Below are positions 53,251-61,411 of a stretch of 64,000 nt of DNA, piece by piece (positions within the stretch are counted from its first letter, which is position 1; each line of letters starts with the position of its first letter). This DNA is from Clostridiales bacterium (GTDB lineage: Bacteria > Bacillota > Clostridia > Christensenellales > JAISNN01). A model generated the notes under the pieces. It was not told the DNA's origin. It ran no database searches and worked only from the letters and a program-made list of their open reading frames with translations. The stretch is from the NCBI GenBank assembly GCA_031289755.1, contig JAITOU010000023.1:38837-102836 (forward strand). The letters are read 5' to 3'. A program made the translations under genes and the position numbers.

Positions 53251-53385
53251 TTGATATTTGCAGCAAGAGAGATGTCGGCGGAATTTTATTCCGTTAATAT
53301 TTGCCGTAAGAGAAAGTGGCGGAATATTTTTTCCGTTAATATTTGTCGTAAGGGAATCTATCGGAATAATTTTCTTCCGCATAAT
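53251..53385. repeat. 42-43-bp tandem repeat, about 3.2 copies
   Basis: Units start at 53251, 53294 and 53336 (TTxATATTTG), each with CGTAAGAGA-like and GGCGGAAT(A/T)TTTTTCCG segments; the last forms a small hairpin in each unit. The final unit codes for the C-terminus and stop of the minus-strand gene at 53336. Confidence 0.75.
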
Positions 53386-54202
53386 AGTCGCTTTGACTGT
53401 GTTCGGACGAATAGCGCGGCGGAAGGCGCGTGCCTGCCGGATGCGGCGGAGAATAGCTCCGAGCGGAAAAAACTTTGTTGTGCGGCGCATTGTAAGCCTT
53501 TGTACGGCGTTTAGACGGGCGAAACATCAAAAGAAAGATGATGAGCGCAGGCAAAATTATGCCCACCGTCAATATCAATGTAAAAATTTTCGGGCTGTCG
53601 GTCGGTGTGTCGTTGCCGCCGCCGATGCTTGCGGCACTGTTAGGGTGGACGGGAACGACGGGCGGTTCGACTAAGGCGTCGTCCTTGATATATCCGAAGG
53701 AAGCGTTATAGCCGACATAATGCCACAGCGTGCCGCCGTCTTCGAGAGAGCCGTAAAATTTTAAAGGCGAGTTTGCTGAAGCAATCGATGCCGTAACGGT
53801 CGGCGACGCGGGGCGTGCATAAAGCTTTTCGCCGCTCAACGCATTGCGGACGGTGACCGACGGATAGGGCGCTTCTATAAACGCCGTATCGGCGGCGGAC
53901 ACAGCTCCCTTTAAGACAAACAGCTCTTGCTTGCCGAGTCCGGATACAAGCTCCATATATTTGACGATGTGATAATCCTGATTCGAGCGTCCCGTGTATT
54001 CGAGATAATATGTCTTAGGCAGGGTCAGAAGCGGAACAAAGGCGTAATTGCCGTCGATTGTATATAAAATTATACCGTCGTCGGGAATGAGCATATACGC
54101 GGCTTCCGCCGCATAAGAAGCATTCTCCGCACGGTAAAAAACCGCGCCGGAAGCCGCGTAAACGGTAAGGATTGTCAGTAGCGTCAATAGCGCATTTTTC
54201 AT
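53336..54202 (-). CDS. secreted/membrane SH3-like domain protein, unknown
   Basis: 288 residues. Signal peptide-like N-terminus (MKNALLTLLTILTVYAASGA), an external region ending with an SH3b-like stretch (LWHYVGYNASFGYIKDDAL, about 163-181), a Pro/Ser linker, one membrane segment (about 207-229), and a 55-residue basic, Tyr/Ser-rich cytosolic tail. The tail is partly encoded by the 42-bp repeat. It lies opposite to the phage genes, so it may be a host gene at the border or a lysogeny cargo gene. Confidence 0.7.
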   Translation of the reverse strand: MKNALLTLLTILTVYAASGAVFYRAENASYAAEAAYMLIPDDGIILYTIDGNYAFVPLLTLPKTYYLEYTGRSNQDYHIVKYMELVSGLGKQELFVLKGAVSAADTAFIEAPYPSVTVRNALSGEKLYARPASPTVTASIASANSPLKFYGSLEDGGTLWHYVGYNASFGYIKDDALVEPPVVPVHPNSAASIGGGNDTPTDSPKIFTLILTVGIILPALIIFLLMFRPSKRRTKAYNAPHNKVFSARSYSPPHPAGTRLPPRYSSEHSQSDYYAEENYSDRFPYDKY

Positions 54203-54235
54203 GAGAGGTCGCTCCGATATAATGGCATTTTGTTT

Positions 54236-54257
54236 AACGGATAATTATTTATCCGTT
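54236..54257. promoter_or_regulatory. operator-like hairpin between divergent genes
   Basis: AACGGATAA, TTAT, TTATCCGTT: a perfect 9-bp inverted repeat 34 bases upstream of the minus-strand gene start. The rest of the 272-base gap shows no gene. Confidence 0.5.
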
Positions 54258-54474
54258 ATTATTATGGCGGCGGTTAAGTTAAGGAAACGCTAACGCATAA
54301 GGATACATTTAAAGCGTCCTTAAACAGCATATCTTTAACTGCCGGAGTAATAATTCCAATTATTAACAAATTTTTGGATATTATGCAATTTTTGCGCGAA
54401 AAGAAATTACATAAAAAATGCCGGTTTGGGGAAACACCGCAGCAATTCTATTTTATTTCGGGGGTCGGCGCGTT

Positions 54475-55920
54475 ATGCTTTTAAATGAAAAAAACATAAT
54501 AAAAAGAATAATCGATATCGAAAACGAGCTTAAAGTCAGAAGCGGCGATAATCATATCGGCAATTACAACAAAGAAAAGGTTCATCAAAAACAGCTGGCT
54601 TTTCATAAGGCCAAGCAGCGCATACGCTTTGTATTCGGCGGCAACAGAAGCGGCAAGACGGAATGCGGCGCGGTGGAATGCGTGTATATACTCAGGGGAA
54701 TACACCCGTACAGGCAAAACCGCAAAAATACCGAAGGCTGGATTGTTTCGGTGTCCTTTGACGTCCAAAGAGAGGTCGCTCAAAAAAAGCTTTTGCGCTA
54801 TCTCAAAAAGGAATGGATATACGATATCGTCATGAGCGACGGCAGAAAGGGCGCGCCGGAATACGGCATAATAGACCACATAATCATCAAAAATATCTAC
54901 GGCGGATTGAGTACCGTTTCATTTAAAAGCTATGAGCAGGGCAGAGAAAAATTTCAGGGAGCGAGCCTTGACTTCGTTTGGTTTGACGAAGAGCCGCCGC
55001 GCGATATATACGAAGAATGCAGAATGAGAGTGTTTGACAAAAAGGGCGACATATTTTGTACGATGACGCCGCTCAAAGGTCTGACCTTTATATATGACGA
55101 AATATACATAAACAAATTCGGCAACGAAGAGATTTGGTATGCCGAGATGCAGTGGGAGGACAATCCGTATTTAAATCCCGAAGAAATCAAGCTCATGTCG
55201 GAGACCTTTTCGGACGACGTACTCGAAAGCCGCAAATACGGCAAATTCAGTACGGCAAGCGGTCTTGTCTATCCCGAATTTGACGAAAAGGAGCATGTTA
55301 TAGAGCCGTTTGCTTTGCCGTATGATTGGCAGGACAATATCTCTATAGACCCCGGCTTGAATAATCCGCTGAGCTGTCACTTCTATGCCGTTGATTTTGA
55401 CGGCATTATCTATGTCGTCGCGGAGCATTACGAAAAAGGAAAGGATATAGACCACCACGCTCAAAAAATCTTTGATATCGCCGACGCGCTCGGTTGGCAC
55501 CGCGACCGCAAGGGCAGGCTCAACGCGCTTATCGACAGCGCGGCGGGACAGCACACTCTCGCAAGCTCAAAAAGCGTGGCGGAGCTTTTTTATGACAAAA
55601 ACATACTCGTCAACACAAACGTCAACAAGGAGCTTTTTGCGGGAATAGCGACTGTCAAAGGTCTTTTAAAAAAAAGACCGGCGGCAATCAAAATCTTCAA
55701 AAATTGCGTCTGTCTGATAAGAGAGCTTAAAAGCTATTGGTGGGGAGCGGGCGACGCGCCCGTCAAGAGAGACGACCACGCTTTGGACGAATTGAGATAC
55801 TACGTCATGTCAAAGCCCCTGCCCGATTTGAGTCTGCTCAACAAAAAAAGCGCGGTGCAAAAGGATAAGGAAGAATTGTATAACAAAATAAAACGGAACG
55901 GCAGAAAAAAGCTGCCGTAA
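54475..55920 (+). CDS. terL: phage terminase large subunit
   Basis: 481 residues from the ATG at 54475 (GGGGG upstream; the in-frame ATG at 54418 has no site). ATPase: Walker A FVFGGNRSGKTE (about residues 56-67), Walker B LDFVWFDEEPP (about 165-175), coupling TPLKGL. The nuclease domain begins SIDPGLNNPL (first catalytic Asp) and ends with DHALDELRYYV. It packages DNA into the prohead. Codon use is like the host genes. No frameshift, so it looks functional. Confidence 0.93.
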   Translation: MLLNEKNIIKRIIDIENELKVRSGDNHIGNYNKEKVHQKQLAFHKAKQRIRFVFGGNRSGKTECGAVECVYILRGIHPYRQNRKNTEGWIVSVSFDVQREVAQKKLLRYLKKEWIYDIVMSDGRKGAPEYGIIDHIIIKNIYGGLSTVSFKSYEQGREKFQGASLDFVWFDEEPPRDIYEECRMRVFDKKGDIFCTMTPLKGLTFIYDEIYINKFGNEEIWYAEMQWEDNPYLNPEEIKLMSETFSDDVLESRKYGKFSTASGLVYPEFDEKEHVIEPFALPYDWQDNISIDPGLNNPLSCHFYAVDFDGIIYVVAEHYEKGKDIDHHAQKIFDIADALGWHRDRKGRLNALIDSAAGQHTLASSKSVAELFYDKNILVNTNVNKELFAGIATVKGLLKKRPAAIKIFKNCVCLIRELKSYWWGAGDAPVKRDDHALDELRYYVMSKPLPDLSLLNKKSAVQKDKEELYNKIKRNGRKKLP

Positions 55921-55934
55921 TCGGGGTGAAAAAA

Positions 55935-56255
55935 TTGAACGACGATATTATATCGGCTCTCTTAAAAAAAGCCGTAGGATACGAGGCGAAGGAAGTTGTC
56001 GAGGAATTTGTCGTAGACGAAACAAATACGCCCGTTTTGAGTAAAAGAAAGGTGACCTACAAGGATATGCCGCCCGACGTCGGCGCGGTCAAGACGATAG
56101 CCGAGCTTTTGAACGGCGATGATATCAAGGGCTTGACGACGGAAGAGCTGGAAAAAGAAAAGGGAAGATTGCTCGGAGAGCTAAGCAAAATAGAACGCGG
56201 CGGTACGGACAAAACCCATTCGGAGAGCAAAAAAAATAAAAATATGCGGAGGTAA
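55935..56255 (+). CDS. small phage protein, possibly terminase-small-subunit-like
   Basis: 106 residues from TTG at 55935 (GGGGTG six bases upstream; GTG at 55926 is the alternative). The stretch GYEAKEVVEEFVVDETNTPVL then KVTYKDMPPDVGAVKTIAELL resembles the C-terminal part of some phage small terminases. No N-terminal helix-turn-helix is seen. It follows terL rather than preceding it. Tentative. Confidence 0.5.
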   Translation: MNDDIISALLKKAVGYEAKEVVEEFVVDETNTPVLSKRKVTYKDMPPDVGAVKTIAELLNGDDIKGLTTEELEKEKGRLLGELSKIERGGTDKTHSESKKNKNMRR

Positions 56256-56258
56256 ACA

Positions 56259-56546
56259 ATGATTGCAAAAAAAGTGACACAGCCCGTGAGATGTACCGCG
56301 CCCATGTGCGCGGACAGAGCCTTGTACAGCGTGGAAAGAGCCGGAGCGGCGGCTTTTAACAAAATCTATCTGTGCGGCAAATGCGCCCGCGAATTAGCGG
56401 AAGCGTTGAAAACGCTTTCGGACGGCGCAAGCGCAAAGACTGACGGGAGCGCAAGCGTAAAGACGGACGGCGCGGCGGTAAAGATTGACGGGAGCGTAAG
56501 CGTAAAGATTGACGGCGGCGCGGCAAATGACAAAACGGAGGATTGA
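56259..56546 (+). CDS. zinc-finger-like small phage protein with tandem repeat tail
   Basis: 95 residues. An N-terminal part with CTAPMC and CGKCARELAEAL gives four cysteines, a possible zinc finger. The last 40 residues are a KTDGSASVKTDGAAVKIDG-type repeat encoded by near-identical 30-base DNA units, a sign of slippage expansion. GGAGG precedes the ATG. Function unknown. Confidence 0.6.
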   Translation: MIAKKVTQPVRCTAPMCADRALYSVERAGAAAFNKIYLCGKCARELAEALKTLSDGASAKTDGSASVKTDGAAVKIDGSVSVKIDGGAANDKTED

Positions 56547-56548
56547 CG

Positions 56549-58414
56549 GTGAAGAAAACAAGGCAAAAAAACGGCGCGGAAAAAAGCTTTTATGAGGACA
56601 TTGTGCGCGACGTCACGGCGGATTTTGACCGCCGCAGAGAAGCGAGAAAGAGCTTCGAGCTGCAATGGCGTCTGAATATGAATTTTTTTATCGGCAATCA
56701 GTTCAGCGAAATAACGCCGCAAGGGGATATAGACGACAGCGGCAAGGCGTATTATTGGCAGGAGCGCGAGGTCTTTAACCATATCGCGCCGATAACCGAG
56801 ACGCGCCTTGCCAAGCTCGGCGCAATCAAGCCGAGTGTCAATATCAGACCCGCAACAGGCTCGGACGACGATGTAAACACGGCAAAATTTGCGTCGAGAA
56901 TAATATCGTCGGCTTTTGCAAAGTCCGAAATGAGCGCGATAATCAACGAAGGCACTATGTGGGCGGAGATATGCGGCACTTGCTTTTACAAAACCGGCTG
57001 GAATCCGAATAAAGGAACGATTGCCGGCAAGAGAGAGAACGGCGAATATATTTATGACGGCGACGCCGATATTACCGTGTGTCCGCCCTTCGAGATATAT
57101 CCCGACAACATAAATTCGCCGGATATGAAAAACCTCGGGAGTCTTATACACGCTAAGGCTTACGGTCTGAGCGAGATAAAGGAGCTATGGGGCGTAGAAG
57201 CCGAGCCGGGCGACGTCAACGCTTTTTCGGCGGATAATTCTACGGCGGGCGGCGGTCTCGGCTACACCGCGAGTATAAGAAAGATAGTCTTTGAAAAAAA
57301 GACGGACAGCGCGTATGTGATAGAGCGGTATACCGCGCCGTCTAAGGAAACGCCGGATGGCGTCTTGACGATAGTCGCGGGCGACAAGCTGGTGTATCAC
57401 GGAGCTTTGCCTTTTTATAATAATTTCAGCGAAAGCGCGTTTCCCTTTGTCAGGCAGACGTCGGTGGAGCAGGCGGGGCATTTTTTCGGGGTCAGCGTCA
57501 TCGAAAGACTGATACCGATACAGAGAGCCTATAATTCCGTCAGGAATAGAAAGCACGAGTTTTTAAACAGGATTTCTATGGGCGTGCTTGCGGTTGAAGA
57601 CGGCTCGGTCGATACGGACAATTTGGAGGACGAAGGGCTTTCGCCGGGCAAGATTCTCATATACAGACAAGGCAGCCGACCGCCGCATATGCTCGATATG
57701 AGCCGCGTGCCGGGCGATTTTAACTATGAAGAAGAGAAGCTTTTAAACGAATTTGTCGTCATAAGCGGCGTCAGCGAAATAACAAAATATTCCAACGTAC
57801 CCGCAAGCGTCACGAGCGGAATAGCTCTCTCTCTTCTCATCGAGCAGGACGAGACGCGTCTAAATCTGACGGCGCGAAGCATGAAAGGCGCGGTCAAAAA
57901 CATAGCTCTCAATATAATAGGACTGTACAAAATGTTCGCCGGAAAAAGACGGCTCAAAAGCATAGCAAAGGAGACCGACGACCTGTTACTCGACGCCTTT
58001 TGCTCAGGCATAATCAGTCAGGACGGTATAATAATAGACGGCGACAACGACATGATAGACACGCCCGCGAGCAGACGGAGCATGGTCATCGACCTGCTCA
58101 AAATGGGCTTGCTCTCCGACGAGAACGGCAGGCTGTCCGACAGAACGAGAGTCAAGGCTCTCGAAACGCTGGGGCTTGGAAATTGGGAAAACAGCAGAGA
58201 TTTGGACGAATTGCACATCAAAAGAGCGGCGCGTGAAAATCAAAAGCTCATGAAGGAATATGCCGAAGCAGGCAAGGGCGACGACCACAGCCTGCATATG
58301 GACGAGCATATAAAATATTTTATCAGCAACGGCGCGGCGGAGAACGACGCGGAAATAAAGGAAAGATTTGAAAGACATATAGAGGAACACAGAGCCATGA
58401 GAGAAGGGAAGTAA
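56549..58414 (+). CDS. phage portal protein (podovirus/P22-like)
   Basis: 621 residues from the GTG at 56549 (GGAGG about eight bases upstream; TTG at 56543 is too close to the site). Features: FELQWRLNMNFFIGNQ near the start, a long alpha/beta core with VCPPFEIYPDN and VSVIERLIPIQRAYNSVRNRKHEF, VISGVSEITKYSNVPASVTSG, and a helical C-terminal crown with HxEEHR. The length and order fit large podoviral portals, forming the ring through which DNA enters the capsid. Confidence 0.85.
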   Translation: MKKTRQKNGAEKSFYEDIVRDVTADFDRRREARKSFELQWRLNMNFFIGNQFSEITPQGDIDDSGKAYYWQEREVFNHIAPITETRLAKLGAIKPSVNIRPATGSDDDVNTAKFASRIISSAFAKSEMSAIINEGTMWAEICGTCFYKTGWNPNKGTIAGKRENGEYIYDGDADITVCPPFEIYPDNINSPDMKNLGSLIHAKAYGLSEIKELWGVEAEPGDVNAFSADNSTAGGGLGYTASIRKIVFEKKTDSAYVIERYTAPSKETPDGVLTIVAGDKLVYHGALPFYNNFSESAFPFVRQTSVEQAGHFFGVSVIERLIPIQRAYNSVRNRKHEFLNRISMGVLAVEDGSVDTDNLEDEGLSPGKILIYRQGSRPPHMLDMSRVPGDFNYEEEKLLNEFVVISGVSEITKYSNVPASVTSGIALSLLIEQDETRLNLTARSMKGAVKNIALNIIGLYKMFAGKRRLKSIAKETDDLLLDAFCSGIISQDGIIIDGDNDMIDTPASRRSMVIDLLKMGLLSDENGRLSDRTRVKALETLGLGNWENSRDLDELHIKRAARENQKLMKEYAEAGKGDDHSLHMDEHIKYFISNGAAENDAEIKERFERHIEEHRAMREGK

Positions 58415-58461
58415 GCTGTGTAAAAAATCTTTAAAACAGTTATTTAAGGAGAGATTAGCAT

Positions 58462-59121
58462 ATGGATAATACGGAAGAAGCCTTATCGGCAGCCGAAGCT
58501 GTAAACCGCCCTACGGCGGACAGCGGCGGCGGCACGGTCTCCGTCGGAAAATTTAAGTCGGCGGAAACGCTTTTGAAGGCTTACAATTCTCTCGAAGCCG
58601 AATTTACAAAACGGTCGCAGAGATTAAAGGAGCTTGAAAAGACCTTGAACGAACCCGTACCGAACGTGCAAGCTTATACGGAAGCCAAAGACGGCTCAAC
58701 AAAACAGCCGACGGAGCTTGCAAAGCCTTTTGGCGGTCGTGGGGATTGGGTCAAAAGGGTCGAGGAATTTGTCAATAATAATCCGAAAGCAAGGGCATAC
58801 GCGGCGGATATCACCGGTGAAATTTTGCGCGGAGCGGTGTCTTTTTCGGATGAGAACGGCTTACTCGACGCCTATCACAGAGTTTTGGCAAGAAATTATA
58901 CCGAACCGGAAAAACTGACGGAGAACGGTGAGTTTATGGAAAAATACGTTTACAATAACGCGGCGGTCAAGGACAAAATTATCACCGAATATCTCGACGG
59001 TTTGAAGAGCGTTAATCTGCCGAAATTTGTAGGAAAGGGCGGCGACATGACGGTACTGCCGCCCAAAAAACCAAAGAGCTTGGAGGAAGCCGGAAGGCTT
59101 GCCGAAAGGTTTTTGAAGTAA
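58462..59121 (+). CDS. phage scaffolding protein
   Basis: 219 residues, highly charged and helical, with a coiled-coil (FTKRSQRLKELEKTLNE) and a basic C-terminal end (PKKPKSLEEAGRLAERFLK). Position between portal and capsid and the shape fit a scaffold; there is no protease domain. No sequence family was recognised. Confidence 0.65.
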   Translation: MDNTEEALSAAEAVNRPTADSGGGTVSVGKFKSAETLLKAYNSLEAEFTKRSQRLKELEKTLNEPVPNVQAYTEAKDGSTKQPTELAKPFGGRGDWVKRVEEFVNNNPKARAYAADITGEILRGAVSFSDENGLLDAYHRVLARNYTEPEKLTENGEFMEKYVYNNAAVKDKIITEYLDGLKSVNLPKFVGKGGDMTVLPPKKPKSLEEAGRLAERFLK

Positions 59122-59158
59122 ATTTAATAAAAAAATTTTAAACGGGAGAAAAGAAAAT

Positions 59159-60325
59159 ATGATTTCATTGGATACCGCCGAAAAGGCTTTAAAAGACCTA
59201 TATCTCGGCGTAGTAAGCGAACAGCTAAATATAGGAACAAATCCTTTTTTGGCAAAGATACAGCAGACGTCGTCCGACGTTTTCGGCAAGGAAATAGTCA
59301 GATTGGCGTCTTACGGAATTAACGGCGGCGTGAGCGCGGGCAAGGAAACCGACGAGCTTCCGGCGGCGTCGGGCAATAATTACGCACAATTCAGACTCGG
59401 TTTAAAAAACCTTTTCGGTACGATAGAGATAAGCGACAAGGCGGTAAGAGCTTCCGAAAACACGGCGGGGGCTTTTGTCAATCTGTTGAATGCGGAAATG
59501 GAAGGGCTTTTAAAGGCAAGCAAATTTAATTTCGGCAGAATGATTTTCGGCGACGGAACGGGCGTCCTTGCCAACGTCACAAGCACCGATACGGACAAAA
59601 AGAAGATAAACGTCAGCGACACCAAAAACCTGATAGAAGGCATGGTCATAGACATCATCGACGCGCAGGGCTACACCGTCGGCAGTAAATTAAAGATAGT
59701 CAAGGTGTCGAGAAGCGGCAATTATATCTATGTCGAAAGCAACAACCTGAATTTCGGTTCGACGTGCAGAATAGCCGTACAGAAATCCTTCGGGCAGGAG
59801 CTTACGGGCTTAGGAGCGATTTTCGGAAGCTCCGCGTCGCTCTACGGACTTTCGAGAACCGACAACGAATGGCTCAATCCTTCGCTGAAAGACGCGGGCG
59901 GCAGCTCCGTATCTTCGACGCTCATTCAAAACGCGATAGACGATACGGAAGCCTTGTACGGAGCTTCTCCCGATATCGTCATCTCGTCCTACGGCGTAAG
60001 ACGCGCTATGATAGATTATTTGTCGATAAACCGCGTAAATCTCGATTATATGAATCTTGACGGAGGCTATAAGGCGTTGTCCTTTAACGGCATTCCTTGG
60101 GTCGCGGAGAGATTTGTGGAGCAAGGCTCGGCTTATATCCTGAACAGCGCGGATTTTAAGCTTCATCAGCTTTGCGATTGGAGATGGCTCGAAACGGAGA
60201 GCGGCAGGGTCATAAGGCAGATACCGGGCAAGGCGGCTTACAGCGCGACGCTCGTCAAATATGCCGATTTGATATGCGACAGACCTTGCGGTCAGATAAA
60301 GATACAGAATATATCCGAGATATAA
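59159..60325 (+). CDS. phage major capsid protein, HK97-like fold
   Basis: 388 residues. LFGTIEISDKAVRASENTAGAFVNLLNAEMEGLLKASKFNFGRMIFGDGTGVLA is the E-loop/spine-helix region of phage capsids; DIVISSYGVRRAMIDYL and the IPWVAERFV stretch form the P domain. No N-terminal prohead-protease region. AACGGGAGAAAAG precedes the ATG. The protein is intact. Confidence 0.88.
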   Translation: MISLDTAEKALKDLYLGVVSEQLNIGTNPFLAKIQQTSSDVFGKEIVRLASYGINGGVSAGKETDELPAASGNNYAQFRLGLKNLFGTIEISDKAVRASENTAGAFVNLLNAEMEGLLKASKFNFGRMIFGDGTGVLANVTSTDTDKKKINVSDTKNLIEGMVIDIIDAQGYTVGSKLKIVKVSRSGNYIYVESNNLNFGSTCRIAVQKSFGQELTGLGAIFGSSASLYGLSRTDNEWLNPSLKDAGGSSVSSTLIQNAIDDTEALYGASPDIVISSYGVRRAMIDYLSINRVNLDYMNLDGGYKALSFNGIPWVAERFVEQGSAYILNSADFKLHQLCDWRWLETESGRVIRQIPGKAAYSATLVKYADLICDRPCGQIKIQNISEI

Positions 60326-60394
60326 ACGGACATTTCACTTCGGTGCCGGCGGCCGTATTGCCGCCGGCGGCGGCGTGAAAATAAAGGAGAGCTT

Positions 60395-60745
60395 ATGGCG
60401 GATTTTCATCTTGTCAGGATAGAAAACGATTTGTACGATATCGCTGCGAGATTAAGGGAAATAGACGGAGAATATTATCCGGTTTTTAACAAAAAATGCC
60501 GACGCTTCGAGATACACAGGGGGAGCGGCAGCGATACGCTCGCGTGTATTCCGCCCTTTGACAGGCTCGATACGAGAACGCTCGAATATGTCAGACGCAC
60601 GAGAAGAGAAAATGCCGCCGCGCTTATGGAAGAAATAGAACGGGATAATATCAAGGCTGCGGAAGAAAGACAAAAACGGCTTACGGAAGATACCTTAAAA
60701 AAAGCCGCCGACGTAGCGGAGCATTTATATAACGGTCAAGGATAA
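60395..60745 (+). CDS. small phage structural protein, unknown
   Basis: 116 residues: an N-terminal alpha/beta part with DGEYYPVFNKKCRRFEIHRG and a helical charged C-terminus. It starts with ATG behind AAAGGAGAG. Possible head decoration or head-tail adaptor by position only. Confidence 0.6.
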   Translation: MADFHLVRIENDLYDIAARLREIDGEYYPVFNKKCRRFEIHRGSGSDTLACIPPFDRLDTRTLEYVRRTRRENAAALMEEIERDNIKAAEERQKRLTEDTLKKAADVAEHLYNGQG

Positions 60746-60783
60746 TTTTGGGACATGAGATTTGAGAAATAAAAGGGGAGATT

Positions 60784-61326
60784 ATGCTGATAAGAAACAT
60801 TTTAAAAAAAGCTGCGGCAATGCTCGGCGAAGATATAGATTTTGACACCGTGACGGACGGCGCGGCGGATTTTTTGCAATGCGCCGATACGGTCTACAAT
60901 GAGATTACTTCCGAATATTTTCCGCTGCTTTTTGAAGAAGATATTTATTTTGATTATGACGGGCGTGCCGCGATGAGCGGTTTTTCAAAAAAAATGCTTT
61001 ATGCCGTATCCGTAAAATTTTCCGGAGCAAACGTCAAATATGCCGTTTTTCCGTCGGACATCTATGCGGAAAGCATGAGAAGCGTTTATTTGACGGTCAG
61101 ATACGCCTATGTGCCTGCGCCTATCGAGAGCGCGGATTATATCACGGAGTCGGACTTCGGTATAACAGAGAGAACCTTTGCGCTCGGGGTCGCCTGCGAA
61201 TATTGCCTTATGAAGGGAATGTTTAACGAGAGCCTTGTGTACGACAAAAGGTATAAGGATTCGCTCAAAAGCGCGGCGAGAAAGCACGGAGAAATCAAGG
61301 TAAAAGGGCGCAATTGGCTGAGATAG
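60784..61326 (+). CDS. probable head-tail connector protein
   Basis: 180 residues. Helical start (ILKKAAAMLGEDIDF), a conserved FxxFLQCADTVYNEI helix, a strand-rich middle, and a final helix with ALGVACEYCLMKGM. This resembles adaptor (gp4/gp6-like) proteins placed after the capsid. The ATG has a GGGGAG site. Confidence 0.6.
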   Translation: MLIRNILKKAAAMLGEDIDFDTVTDGAADFLQCADTVYNEITSEYFPLLFEEDIYFDYDGRAAMSGFSKKMLYAVSVKFSGANVKYAVFPSDIYAESMRSVYLTVRYAYVPAPIESADYITESDFGITERTFALGVACEYCLMKGMFNESLVYDKRYKDSLKSAARKHGEIKVKGRNWLR

Positions 61327-61357
61327 GTCATCTCACAAAAATCGAAAACCTAAGGAT

Positions 61358-61385
61358 ATACCGCGTCAAGGAGCTTGCGCGGTAT
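61358..61385. repeat. 8-bp inverted repeat between connector and propeller genes
   Basis: ATACCGCG, 12 bases, CGCGGTAT. It might delay ribosomes or protect the mRNA end. A TTG-started 49-codon frame across it (61315-61464) runs into the next gene out of frame and is not called. Confidence 0.5.
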
Positions 61386-61411
61386 TCGCTTAAATCAGGA
61401 ACGGTGAAATT

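Noticed and set aside
53251..53385. CRISPR-like 42-bp repeats
   Set aside because: The whole unit is repeated with gradual decay and no unique spacers, and it overlaps a gene end.
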